From UBA4416 sp963422675 (GTDB lineage: Bacteria; Bacteroidota; Bacteroidia; B-17B0; Aurantibacillaceae): 64,000 nt of DNA. Position numbers and translations under genes: made by a program. Position 1 is the first letter of the stretch, and each line of letters begins with the position of its first letter. The DNA is taken from NCBI GenBank assembly GCA_963422675.2, contig CAXVYS010000024.1:1088121-1152120 (forward strand), read 5' to 3'. This document shows positions 24,896-33,137 of this stretch, piece after piece. A model generated the notes under the pieces. That model was given only the letters and a program-made list of their open reading frames with translations, ran no database searches and was not told the DNA's origin.

Positions 24896-26809
24896 TTAAA
24901 CCGCTGTATCCCTGATAATATCTACCAGTGAAGGATCCAACAAAGTACTCGTATCTCCCAGGTTTCCGGTATCACCTTCTGCAATTTTACGAAGAATACG
25001 ACGCATGATTTTGCCTGACCGTGTTTTAGGTAAGCCCGGAACAAATTGTATTTTATCAGGCTTGGCAATAGGCCCTATCACTTTCGAAACCATCTGAATA
25101 ATTTCCTGTTTCATGTTTTCATCGCCTGTTTTTCCGGCATCACAAATAACATAGGCATAAATTCCCTGTCCTTTAATATCGTGAGGATAGCCTACCACAG
25201 CGCTTTCAATAATAGCCTCATGCATATTAATGGCATTTTCTACTTCGGCAGTACCAATACGGTGTCCGCTCACGTTTAACACATCATCCACACGACCTGT
25301 AATTTTGTAATTGCCTTCACTATCCCTCAGGCAACCATCACCTGTAAAATACATATTGGCATAAGTAGAAAAATACGTTTGTCGGCAACGGTCGTGATCT
25401 CCGTAAGTTGTACGGATAATTCCCGGCCATGGAAATTTAATACACAGGTTCCCGCTTACATCGTTCCCCGTAAGTTCTTTACCTGCCTCATCCACCAGGC
25501 AGGGCTGTATTCCCGGTAAAGGGAGCGTAGCAAACGATGGTTTTTGAGGAGTAACATGTGCTATATTAGAGATCATAATTCCTCCCGTTTCTGTTTGCCA
25601 CCAGGTATCCACTACGGGGCATTTTTCTTTACCAATGTTTGTATGATACCAATGCCAGGCTTCTTCATTAATGGGTTCTCCCACGGAGCCTAATACTTTT
25701 AAGCTACTGAGTTTTTTATCTTTAATGGGATCTAATCCAAAACCCATTAAGCTGCGAATAGCTGTTGGGGCAGTATACAGGATGTCAACGTTGTGCTTAT
25801 CGATGATCTCCCAAAACCTTCCGGCATCAGGCCATGTAGGAACACCTTCAAAAATCAGGGAAGTTGCCCCGGCACTTAAAGGGCCGTAAACAATATAGCT
25901 ATGCCCTGTGATCCAGCCAATATCAGCCGTACAGAAATGAATCTGTCCCGGTTCGTATTGAAATACATTTACAAAGGTGTAGTTTGTCCACACCATATAA
26001 CCTCCAACAGTATGCACTACTCCTTTGGGTTTACCTGTAGAGCCGGAAGTATATAAAATAAATAAAGGATCTTCTGCATCCATTATTTCCGCTTTGCAGT
26101 CGGTTTGTCCCCGGGCTTCCGCTTTTTTCATTTCCTCTTCCAACCACACATCTCTGTCCTTTACCATAGTAACTGCTACATTGGTACGTTTGGTAACAAT
26201 TACTTTTTTAACGAAAGGGCAATTCACCAACGCTTCGTCAACAATTGCTTTTAACGGAATGTCTTTGGCAGCACGGTAACCGCCATCGCTCGTCATTATA
26301 AATTCTGCCTGTGCATCCTGTAACCGGTCGGTAATAGCTTGTGCAGAAAACCCACCGAATATCACAGAATGGATAGCGCCTATACGTGCACAGGCCAGTG
26401 TACTAATGGCCAGCTCGGGAGTCATTCCCATGTAAATGCATACCCGGTCTCCTTTTTTAACGCCATTGTTTTTTAAAACATTGGCCATCAGGCAAACTTT
26501 TGAATGTAGTTCTTTATACGTTAAGCGTAAATGTGTTTCTTTGGGATCGTTGGGCTCCCATATAATGGCAGGAGTATCTCCGTTTTTTTCAAGATGCCTG
26601 TCTAAGCAGTTTTCTGTAATATTTAGTTTACCACCTTTAAACCATTGTACAGTGGCCGTTTTAAAATCCCACTCCAATACCTTATCCCATTTTTTATGCC
26701 ATGTAAAATTTTCGGCTATACCGGCCCAAAATAATTCAGGTTGTTCTACACTTTGTTTATAGGCTTCTTTGTAAGCTTCTAATGTTTTAAGTTGATAAGG
26801 ATAATTCAT
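24896..26809 (-). CDS. acs: Acetyl-CoA synthetase (AMP-forming)
   Basis: It activates acetate to acetyl-CoA via acetyl-AMP. The ATG at 26809 (MNYPYQLKTLEAYKEAY) gives 637 residues; a start nine codons upstream would lie inside the -7 box. Motifs are the A3 loop LYTSGSTGKPKGVVHT (~259-274), TWWQTETGG (~A5), YFTGDGCLRD (~A7) and the C-terminal A10 KTRSGKIMRR, whose Lys is the usual acetylation-controlled residue. Normal length for the family. The gene is alone on this strand between two intergenic regions. Confidence 0.97.
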   Translation of the reverse strand: MNYPYQLKTLEAYKEAYKQSVEQPELFWAGIAENFTWHKKWDKVLEWDFKTATVQWFKGGKLNITENCLDRHLEKNGDTPAIIWEPNDPKETHLRLTYKELHSKVCLMANVLKNNGVKKGDRVCIYMGMTPELAISTLACARIGAIHSVIFGGFSAQAITDRLQDAQAEFIMTSDGGYRAAKDIPLKAIVDEALVNCPFVKKVIVTKRTNVAVTMVKDRDVWLEEEMKKAEARGQTDCKAEIMDAEDPLFILYTSGSTGKPKGVVHTVGGYMVWTNYTFVNVFQYEPGQIHFCTADIGWITGHSYIVYGPLSAGATSLIFEGVPTWPDAGRFWEIIDKHNVDILYTAPTAIRSLMGFGLDPIKDKKLSSLKVLGSVGEPINEEAWHWYHTNIGKEKCPVVDTWWQTETGGIMISNIAHVTPQKPSFATLPLPGIQPCLVDEAGKELTGNDVSGNLCIKFPWPGIIRTTYGDHDRCRQTYFSTYANMYFTGDGCLRDSEGNYKITGRVDDVLNVSGHRIGTAEVENAINMHEAIIESAVVGYPHDIKGQGIYAYVICDAGKTGDENMKQEIIQMVSKVIGPIAKPDKIQFVPGLPKTRSGKIMRRILRKIAEGDTGNLGDTSTLLDPSLVDIIRDTAV

Positions 26810-26813
26810 GGCG

Positions 26814-26821
26814 CAAAAGTA
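26814..26821 (-). promoter_or_regulatory. -7 box directly in front of acs
   Basis: On the minus strand TACTTTTG is followed by GCGCC and then ATG (TACTTTTGCGCCATG). It supports the start at 26809 and predicts a leader of zero to a few bases. No well-placed -33 TTG. Confidence 0.45.
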
Positions 26822-26900
26822 GTTATCGTTCAGCAAACGCTGTGAGGGTTATTTTGAAACAAATTAAAAATACCTTAATATTGTTTAATAAGCAACAAAA

Positions 26901-28112
26901 TTGAAGGTAAAAAAAATAATCAGTAACCTGGCGGTTCAGGTATTAGCGGCCATTATAGCAGGGATTTTGCTCGGGCATTTTTTTCCGGCAGTGGCCGTGA
27001 AAATGGAAATCATCGGTAAAACCTTTATCAATATTATTAAATTATTTATAGGTCCCATTATCTTTTTAACCATAGTGTTGGGTATCGTGGGCATCGATAG
27101 CCTTAAAAAAGTGGGAAGAGTGGGCGTGAAGGCATTACTTTATTTTGAAATAGTCTCTACCCTTGCCTTAAGTATTGGAGTCGTCATCGCCTACCTTGTT
27201 CAGCCGGGGAGCATTAATATGTCGGGCCTTACCGCTAAAGATCCTTCGCAATATACAAAGCATGCCGGAGAAGCATTTAGCTGGTTAAACTTTTTTCTGT
27301 CTAATTTCACCTTACAGGTTTTGGTAGCCGGTATTTTATCAGGCATCATCATCAGTCACCTAAAAAATAAAGCATCCTTTATTAAACCACTCGAAAAAAT
27401 TTCACATTATGTTTTTACGGCCCTGCGTTTTGTAATGTACCTGGCACCCCTGGGAGCCTTTGGTGGAATGGCTTTTGCGGTTGGTAAATTTGGATTGCAA
27501 ACCCTGTTACCCTTAGGAAAGTTGATGCTATGTGTGTATCTCACCATGGCCTTGTTTGTGTTTGGGATTCTGGGTTTAATTATGCGTTATTATAAATTAA
27601 GTATCTGGACATTCTTAAAAAGTATTAAAGAAGAATTACTGATTGTGTTGGGAACCTCTTCTTCCGAACCCGCTATGCCTTCCTTAATGCGGAAACTGGA
27701 AAAAATGGGTTGTAGCAAATCCGTTGTGGGGCTTGTAGTACCAACAGGCTATTCTTTTAATTTAGATGGTACCTCTATTTACTTATCCATGTCGGTTATT
27801 TTTATAGCACAATTATATAACGTTCCATTGTCGTTTATGGAAATGTTAAGCATTATCGGTATTTTAATGATCACCTCCAAAGGTGCCGCAGGGGTTACTG
27901 GCAGCGGGTTTATAGTACTTGCTTCTACCTTAACCGCTTTACATAAAATACCGGTAGAGGGGCTTGCTTTTTTATTAGGAGTAGATAAATTTATGAGTGA
28001 AGCCAGGGCCATTACAAACATTATTGGAAACGGCGTTGCTACGATTGTCATCGCTAAAGCAGAAAACGAATTTGTAGAACCTGAAGAAATAACAGGGGAT
28101 ACGCTGGTTTGA
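26901..28112 (+). CDS. Dicarboxylate/amino acid:cation symporter (DAACS family)
   Basis: The 403-residue inner-membrane transporter belongs to the GltP/DctA family. Multiple hydrophobic helices start at VQVLAAIIAGILLGHFFPAV (~11-30). The two re-entrant-loop signatures are present: SSSEPAMPSL (~254-263) and TGYSFNLDGTSIY (~281-293), the substrate/Na+ site. Further on, GAAGVTGSGFI (~334-344) is the second hairpin. The start is TTG at 26901 with no better ATG nearby. Substrate (glutamate, aspartate or C4-dicarboxylate) cannot be told from sequence. Confidence 0.92.
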   Translation: MKVKKIISNLAVQVLAAIIAGILLGHFFPAVAVKMEIIGKTFINIIKLFIGPIIFLTIVLGIVGIDSLKKVGRVGVKALLYFEIVSTLALSIGVVIAYLVQPGSINMSGLTAKDPSQYTKHAGEAFSWLNFFLSNFTLQVLVAGILSGIIISHLKNKASFIKPLEKISHYVFTALRFVMYLAPLGAFGGMAFAVGKFGLQTLLPLGKLMLCVYLTMALFVFGILGLIMRYYKLSIWTFLKSIKEELLIVLGTSSSEPAMPSLMRKLEKMGCSKSVVGLVVPTGYSFNLDGTSIYLSMSVIFIAQLYNVPLSFMEMLSIIGILMITSKGAAGVTGSGFIVLASTLTALHKIPVEGLAFLLGVDKFMSEARAITNIIGNGVATIVIAKAENEFVEPEEITGDTLV

Positions 28113-28203
28113 GTTTTACATCCATTGCCTTTAGTAATCCGGAAAGAATAGAATATCCTATCAGGAAAAATCGGATAACCACGGATCATTTAGTTCACTA
28201 CTA

Positions 28204-28221
28204 CAATCCTGAAAAGGATTG
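28204..28221. repeat. GAAA-loop hairpin, probable intergenic repeat relic
   Basis: CAATCCT-GAAA-AGGATTG is a perfect 7-bp stem with a GNRA loop, followed by AATATTAATA. The form (a C/T-rich arm, GAAA, its complement, then GAATATTAAT) resembles repeat elements scattered between genes in Bacteroidota. It lies between the convergent symporter and holB genes and may also stop transcription, though it lacks a T run. Confidence 0.45.
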
Positions 28222-28306
28222 AATATTAATAATTCGGAACAGTAGTACGGCCAACTACAAAGTAGTTGAAGAGTGTTGTTGTTAAAAACAGTAAGAGAAA
28301 ATACCG

Positions 28307-29431
28307 TTATCCCGGCAAATTAATCAACTCATTGGTTTTCATGATCAGATCCATAAATAATATTTTAGGATTCGCATTCCGCTCAATGTAGTAGAAAGAA
28401 GAATTAAATTCTTCCATTAATTTTTCATAATTCCGTTGATTAATAAAGCGCGAAAATTTAGTAATGAATTCTTTTTCTTCACCTGAAAGCCTTATCAAAT
28501 CAGCACTTCCAAAATTCAGCATCAGGCAATCCCTGAATATTTCCAATCCGTATTGTAAAAATTGTTTTTGTTTTTCTCTGCCGCTGCGCGCATTTTCATC
28601 TACCCAGGCTACTGCTTTTGGCGCATCAAATTTTAAAGCGATTAACATAAACGTCCGGAAATTTTGCAAAAAGTTAGTTCCCGAATCGTTATGCTGAAGC
28701 AATAGCTGCGCCTCCCTGTAACTGCCATCACTTAGCAAAGCCGCTTGTTTGGCTGCTTCCGGCGCACATTGGTATTGACGTACCAAAGCCTCTGCTATTT
28801 CTGCAGAAGGTAATTTGTAAAAAGGAATTTGTTGTACCCGCGAAATAATAGTGGCCAATAATTGTTCGGGATGATTGCACACCAATAAAAACAAGGTTTT
28901 TTCAGGTGGTTCTTCTAATATCTTCAGTAATTTATTAGCAGACTCCGTATTCATTTTTTCAGGTTGCCAGATCATCATCACCTTATAACCGCCTTCGTAG
29001 CTGGTGTAAGACAGTTTTTTTAAAATGTCATTCGCTTCATCGGTTGGAATAATAGGTTGCTTATTTTCTGCATTCAGGCTGCTAAACCAGTCGTTTAGCG
29101 ACATGTAAGGCATTTCTAAAAACGTTTCTCTGAATTCTTTTACCAGGTCATTACTTGTTTTGACATGCTTACTTTTAGAAATTGGAAACACCAGGTGTAA
29201 ATCGGGATGAATCAGTTTCGCAGTTTTAATACAGGAAGAACATTGTCCGCACGAATCATTATCCTGTTTGTTAGAACAAAATACATATTGTATAAATGCG
29301 AATGCTGCCGGTAAATTACCGCTTCCTTCAGGCCCCGAAAACATTAAGGCGTGTGGAACACGGCTATCTTTCAACATATGCAGAAGCCTTTCCTTTACTT
29401 CTGCCTGGCCTATAATATCTTTAAAAAACAC
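28307..29431 (-). CDS. holB: DNA polymerase III clamp-loader delta-prime subunit
   Basis: The 374-residue protein is part of the clamp loader that places the beta clamp on DNA. Its start MFFKDIIGQAEVKERLLHML is typical. The AAA+ fold has a degenerate Walker A (GPEGSGNLP, ~33-41, where Asn replaces the catalytic Lys), then four zinc-binding Cys (CSNKQDNDSCGQCSSC, ~52-67) and the sensor region KLLKILEEPPEKTLFLLV (~167-184). Loss of Walker A function is known in the delta-prime subunit, so the enzyme is probably intact. It lies 32 bases downstream of the 7TMR/PP2C gene on the same strand. Confidence 0.92.
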   Translation of the reverse strand: MFFKDIIGQAEVKERLLHMLKDSRVPHALMFSGPEGSGNLPAAFAFIQYVFCSNKQDNDSCGQCSSCIKTAKLIHPDLHLVFPISKSKHVKTSNDLVKEFRETFLEMPYMSLNDWFSSLNAENKQPIIPTDEANDILKKLSYTSYEGGYKVMMIWQPEKMNTESANKLLKILEEPPEKTLFLLVCNHPEQLLATIISRVQQIPFYKLPSAEIAEALVRQYQCAPEAAKQAALLSDGSYREAQLLLQHNDSGTNFLQNFRTFMLIALKFDAPKAVAWVDENARSGREKQKQFLQYGLEIFRDCLMLNFGSADLIRLSGEEKEFITKFSRFINQRNYEKLMEEFNSSFYYIERNANPKILFMDLIMKTNELINLPG

Positions 29432-29463
29432 AGGCTAATTTAAAGTTTTTTTCGGAGAGAGCT

Positions 29464-31536
29464 TTAAATTTTAATTCCCATAATACAAACATCATCGGTT
29501 TGCTCTGTAGTTCCACGCCAGTTCTCAAAATGATTTTCCAAAAAGCTTTTTTGAAGGCGCATCGGAATTTCAGAGGCCTGTAAGAGGATTTCTTTAAACC
29601 GTTTGTAGTTCAGTTTTTTATCATTTTTGCCTCCAAATTGATCTGCAAAGCCATCAGTAAATAAATAAATGGTATCCCCTGCAATGACATTAAATGTTTG
29701 CAGATCATAGGATTTAACCTGATCAACAGCAAATCCTATTCCTTGTTTAGTAGCCTTTAAGATGGTTAATTCCGGCCCCTGGTCGGTATTACGTACAATG
29801 TAAATAGGATTGTTGGCGCCGGAATAATATAATTTGTGCCTCTCGTAATCGATCCCGATTAAAGAGAGGTCCATACCATCCGTTACCCGTACGTTTGATT
29901 TGACATTATGGTTGAGCGTCGAGGTAATTTTTTGGTTTAAAAAATCCAGGGCTTCTGCAGGATTATTAATATCTTTTTGGGTTAAAGATTGTTTTAAGAA
30001 ATTATTGGCCACGATACTCAAAAAAGCTCCCGGAACCCCATGACCTGTACAATCTACAACTGCTGCTAAAGATAAACGGTGAGGATTATCTCCACTGGTA
30101 GTAACCGGCGCCGCCCAATAAAAATCACCACTTACAATGTCTTTCGGTTTATAATACACAAAGTAATTCTGATCAAATAGTTTTTCAAGGTCTTCTTCCG
30201 AGGGCAGCAGGGAGTCTTGTATCCTTCTGGCATAGCGGATACTGCTTTTTATTTCCTGCGTTTGCTTGTTAAATTGTTCTGTGCGTTCTTCTACTTTTGA
30301 TTCGAGCTCGGTATTTAATTTAGACTGCATAGAACTTAACTCTTCCGATTTTGTTAAGGCTTCTGTTTTAAACTCATTAAAACGGTCTATCACCGCAAGG
30401 GTTAATAGCAATACCTCCAGAGCACTTCCTATTTGTAAGCCAAAATTTGTAACGATATTACTCGGAACAAAACCGGCATTTTTTAGAACAAATAAAATAA
30501 CCGAAACAATTAAAAACATAAAAGCGGTAGTGAAAAAACGGGCAGGCTTAAATTTCTGATTGCGGATGTATAAAGAGATAGGAATGATTAACGCGATTAA
30601 AATAACAGAGAGCACGTTAATGGAGATCACAGAAAATAAATAGAACTCATGTACATTTACCCACGACAATACAATAACTACAAGGAGATAATATTTAATC
30701 AACGTGATTGCCTTATTAAATTTAGGCAGGTAGTGCCGGATGTTTAAAAATTGCTGTGAAAACAACAATAAAAAAAACATGGCTAAAGAAGAAAAAATGG
30801 GATTACCATGCTTTGCAAGGAAGATAGAATCAGGCCATAAATATTTGAATCCAAAGCCGGTTAAGGAAAGCTGCAGAAATAGTAAACAGAATAGGTAACC
30901 GATATAAAGTAAGGATGTGGTATTTTTCAGGATATAATAAAAGAACCCGTTCAGCAGAAGCACAAAAAGAATAAAGCCAAAATAAATACCGTACACTAAC
31001 TGTTCGGTGCTATTGGTTTCTTCGAAATAAGGAACGGTACCAAGCACAACAGGCACATGAAACTGTTCGCCCGAATTTTGCACATTTAGCACCAGTTGTA
31101 AAGTATCCTTAGGTAATAACTGAACATTAAAGTGATAGTACCGGTGAGTATTGCCTCTCATTTTAAAAGGAACAAGGTCGCCCATTATTTTTTTATGCGG
31201 GCCAATTTGTTTGCTAAACATATAAAGCCCCACAACATCAATATTAGGGTTGTTAACTTGTAATGCAAGGGTTTTCCATTGGTAGCTGGCATTGATAAGA
31301 ATCCCCTTAAACCAATAGGAGGAATTACTGAACCCAAAATTTGGCTGGCTTTGCCCAACAGGCTTAAAATTTAATTTAAAGGCGTCTTCCAGCTCTAATA
31401 TTTTGGATTTGTCTTCGGCTACCAGGAATTCCTTCGATAATTTCGCATGATCGAAGGAATCCTGAATGATTACAGGAATTTGAGCTTGAAAAAGTTGAGA
31501 TAGGCAGGCCAAAAATATAAGTAGCGAAGATTTCAT
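29464..31536 (-). CDS. 7TMR-DISM receptor with cytoplasmic PP2C/SpoIIE-type phosphatase
   Basis: The 690 residues comprise a signal peptide (MKSSLLIFLACLSQLFQAQ); a 7TMR-DISMED2-type extracellular beta domain (~25-165, with SYWFKGILI); seven membrane helices (~180-395); a coiled coil (~395-435); and a C-terminal SpoIIE-like PP2M phosphatase (~445-690) with acidic metal residues in VSGDFYWA, VDCTGHGVPGAFLS and LFTDGFADQFGG. Such proteins sense an extracellular ligand and dephosphorylate partner proteins, often anti-sigma-factor antagonists. No antagonist or anti-sigma gene is adjacent, so the target is unknown. The gene is divergent from nadD. Confidence 0.9.
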   Translation of the reverse strand: MKSSLLIFLACLSQLFQAQIPVIIQDSFDHAKLSKEFLVAEDKSKILELEDAFKLNFKPVGQSQPNFGFSNSSYWFKGILINASYQWKTLALQVNNPNIDVVGLYMFSKQIGPHKKIMGDLVPFKMRGNTHRYYHFNVQLLPKDTLQLVLNVQNSGEQFHVPVVLGTVPYFEETNSTEQLVYGIYFGFILFVLLLNGFFYYILKNTTSLLYIGYLFCLLFLQLSLTGFGFKYLWPDSIFLAKHGNPIFSSLAMFFLLLFSQQFLNIRHYLPKFNKAITLIKYYLLVVIVLSWVNVHEFYLFSVISINVLSVILIALIIPISLYIRNQKFKPARFFTTAFMFLIVSVILFVLKNAGFVPSNIVTNFGLQIGSALEVLLLTLAVIDRFNEFKTEALTKSEELSSMQSKLNTELESKVEERTEQFNKQTQEIKSSIRYARRIQDSLLPSEEDLEKLFDQNYFVYYKPKDIVSGDFYWAAPVTTSGDNPHRLSLAAVVDCTGHGVPGAFLSIVANNFLKQSLTQKDINNPAEALDFLNQKITSTLNHNVKSNVRVTDGMDLSLIGIDYERHKLYYSGANNPIYIVRNTDQGPELTILKATKQGIGFAVDQVKSYDLQTFNVIAGDTIYLFTDGFADQFGGKNDKKLNYKRFKEILLQASEIPMRLQKSFLENHFENWRGTTEQTDDVCIMGIKI

Positions 31537-31648
31537 TATATAGGTCTGGTAGAGTCGAAATGCCCGTTTTTAAGTGCCTAAAGTTAAAATAATAATATAA
31601 TTACAATATTGAGTTCATCTTATATAAGTTTATTTAACAGAAAAATGA

Positions 31649-31656
31649 TAATTTTG
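31649..31656 (+). promoter_or_regulatory. -7 box directly in front of nadD
   Basis: TAATTTTG ends four bases before the nadD ATG (TAATTTTGTTAGATG), predicting a leaderless or nearly leaderless transcript. Upstream -33 match is weak. Confidence 0.45.
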
Positions 31657-31660
31657 TTAG

Positions 31661-32236
31661 ATGCGTATTGGTTTGTTTTTTGGATCTTTTAATCCTGTTC
31701 ATATCGGGCATATGGCCCTGGCCAATTATATGGTGTCCTTTACCGATCTTGATCAGGTATGGTTTGTCGTATCTCCGCACAATCCTTTAAAAGAAAAATC
31801 ATCCCTGCTTGACCAGAACCAACGCCTGCACATGGTTAACCTGGCTATTGGAGATCATCCTAAAATTAAAAGCAGTAACATTGAGTTTAAGCTCACCCAG
31901 CCATCTTATACGGTAAATACCTTAGCGCATTTAATCGAAAAATATCCCAAACATTCCTTTTCATTAATTATTGGGGAAGACAATCTGATATCCTTTCCAA
32001 AATGGAAGAACTTTGAACATATTCTTCAACATCATAAATTATATGTGTACCCCAGGCCAGGTTGTTCAAAAAGTGAATTGCTCTGGCATTCTCATGTAAT
32101 CATGACGGAAGCCCCTGTAATGGATATTTCGTCCACTTTTATCAGAAATGCCGTAAAACAGAAAAAAGAAGTGTCCTTTTTTGTGCCAGAAAATGTGTGG
32201 CAGTATCTGGATGAGATGAATTTCTACCGGAAATAA
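31661..32236 (+). CDS. nadD: Nicotinate-nucleotide adenylyltransferase
   Basis: It joins nicotinate mononucleotide and ATP to deamido-NAD in NAD synthesis. The 191-residue length is standard. The nucleotidyltransferase signatures are GSFNPVHIGHM (~8-18, the HxGH site) and the C-terminal ISSTFIR (~164-170). The substrate-side segments VWFVVSPHNPLKEKSSLL and SLIIGEDNLISFPKWKN fit the NadD family. The start MRIGLFFGSF is canonical and sits four bases after a -7 box. Confidence 0.96.
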   Translation: MRIGLFFGSFNPVHIGHMALANYMVSFTDLDQVWFVVSPHNPLKEKSSLLDQNQRLHMVNLAIGDHPKIKSSNIEFKLTQPSYTVNTLAHLIEKYPKHSFSLIIGEDNLISFPKWKNFEHILQHHKLYVYPRPGCSKSELLWHSHVIMTEAPVMDISSTFIRNAVKQKKEVSFFVPENVWQYLDEMNFYRK

Positions 32237-32255
32237 CCACCTAAAATCTAAACGT

Positions 32256-32296
32256 TAATTTTTATTAGGAATACTATTTAATCCTAATAAAAATTA
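32256..32296. repeat. Perfect 15-bp inverted repeat between nadD and a T9SS cargo gene
   Basis: TAATTTTTATTAGGA (32256-32270) and TCCTAATAAAAATTA (32282-32296) form a hairpin with an 11-base loop. The stem is A+T-rich and lacks a trailing T run, so it could be a weak terminator or an operator rather than a classical terminator. Confidence 0.5.
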
Positions 32297-32354
32297 GGAA
32301 TTAAAACACTGCTTCGCTAATATTGTATAAGGAATTATTTAACAATTACATAAT

Positions 32355-33107
32355 ATGAGAAAAATTTACCTTTTGTCCTTAGCTTTATTCGCCGGTTTAT
32401 CACTGGTACAGGCACAATCATCGCTTGTAGTTACTAATGAAAGTACCGGATTACCTGTTGCTAATGGTGGCATAATTTATAGAGGTACTGCTGTTGGAGT
32501 AGAGGATTTATTAGAGATCAATATTAAAAATACTTCAGGATCGACCAAATCCTATAAATTCAGAAGATTTGATGATGTTTTAAACTCAGGAGCTGATCCT
32601 TATTTTTGTGTGCAGCAATGTTACACGCCGGCAACTATGATTTCTCCGGTAGCTTTATCACTTAATTCTAATCAGGATGCGGTTTCTATGGGGGTACAAC
32701 CTTCTTTGCACTTGTTGGATAATACTACAGCTGGTCAGTCTGAAATCAGATACCACATTTACGATGTGAATAACGCTACCACAGATCTTTTTGTGTTAAC
32801 GGTAAAATATAACAATCCTTTATCCGTAAACAATTCATCTTCAGTATTATCAGGGGTGTCTAATGTGTTTCCTAACCCAAGCAGTTCCCGATCTTTTATC
32901 AATGTAACTACTTCTACAGAAGCAGCTAATGTGAAAGTAAGTATTATGAATTCACTGGGATCTGTTGTTTCATCAAAAATGGTTGATTTAACTGCAGGAA
33001 AAAACACCTTGAGTATCGAGACTGAAAACCTGGTATCCGGAATTTATTTTGTTACGATCAGCAATGGTAATAACACTATAACAAAAAAAATAACCGTTTC
33101 TAAATAA
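32355..33107 (+). CDS. Secreted protein with T9SS type A sorting domain
   Basis: The 250 residues begin with a signal peptide (MRKIYLLSLALFAGLSLVQA). The ~140-residue middle has beta-sandwich character with an isolated pair of Cys (FCVQQCY, ~residue 88) and the phrase EINIKNTSGSTKSYKFRRFD, reminiscent of small Ig-like secreted domains. The C-terminal ~75 residues are a T9SS type A domain (VFPNPSSSRSFINV ... NLVSGIYFVTISNG ... KKITVSK). It is exported to the cell surface or medium by the type IX system. It lies 30 bases ahead of the Omp28-like gene on the same strand, probably one transcript. Function unknown. Confidence 0.85.
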   Translation: MRKIYLLSLALFAGLSLVQAQSSLVVTNESTGLPVANGGIIYRGTAVGVEDLLEINIKNTSGSTKSYKFRRFDDVLNSGADPYFCVQQCYTPATMISPVALSLNSNQDAVSMGVQPSLHLLDNTTAGQSEIRYHIYDVNNATTDLFVLTVKYNNPLSVNNSSSVLSGVSNVFPNPSSSRSFINVTTSTEAANVKVSIMNSLGSVVSSKMVDLTAGKNTLSIETENLVSGIYFVTISNGNNTITKKITVSK

Positions 33108-33137
33108 CAACAAACAAACAACTAAGCCAAAAATAAC

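Noticed and set aside
28113..28306. Small coding gene between the symporter and holB.
   Set aside because: Short broken frames only; the spacer is better explained by repeat relics.
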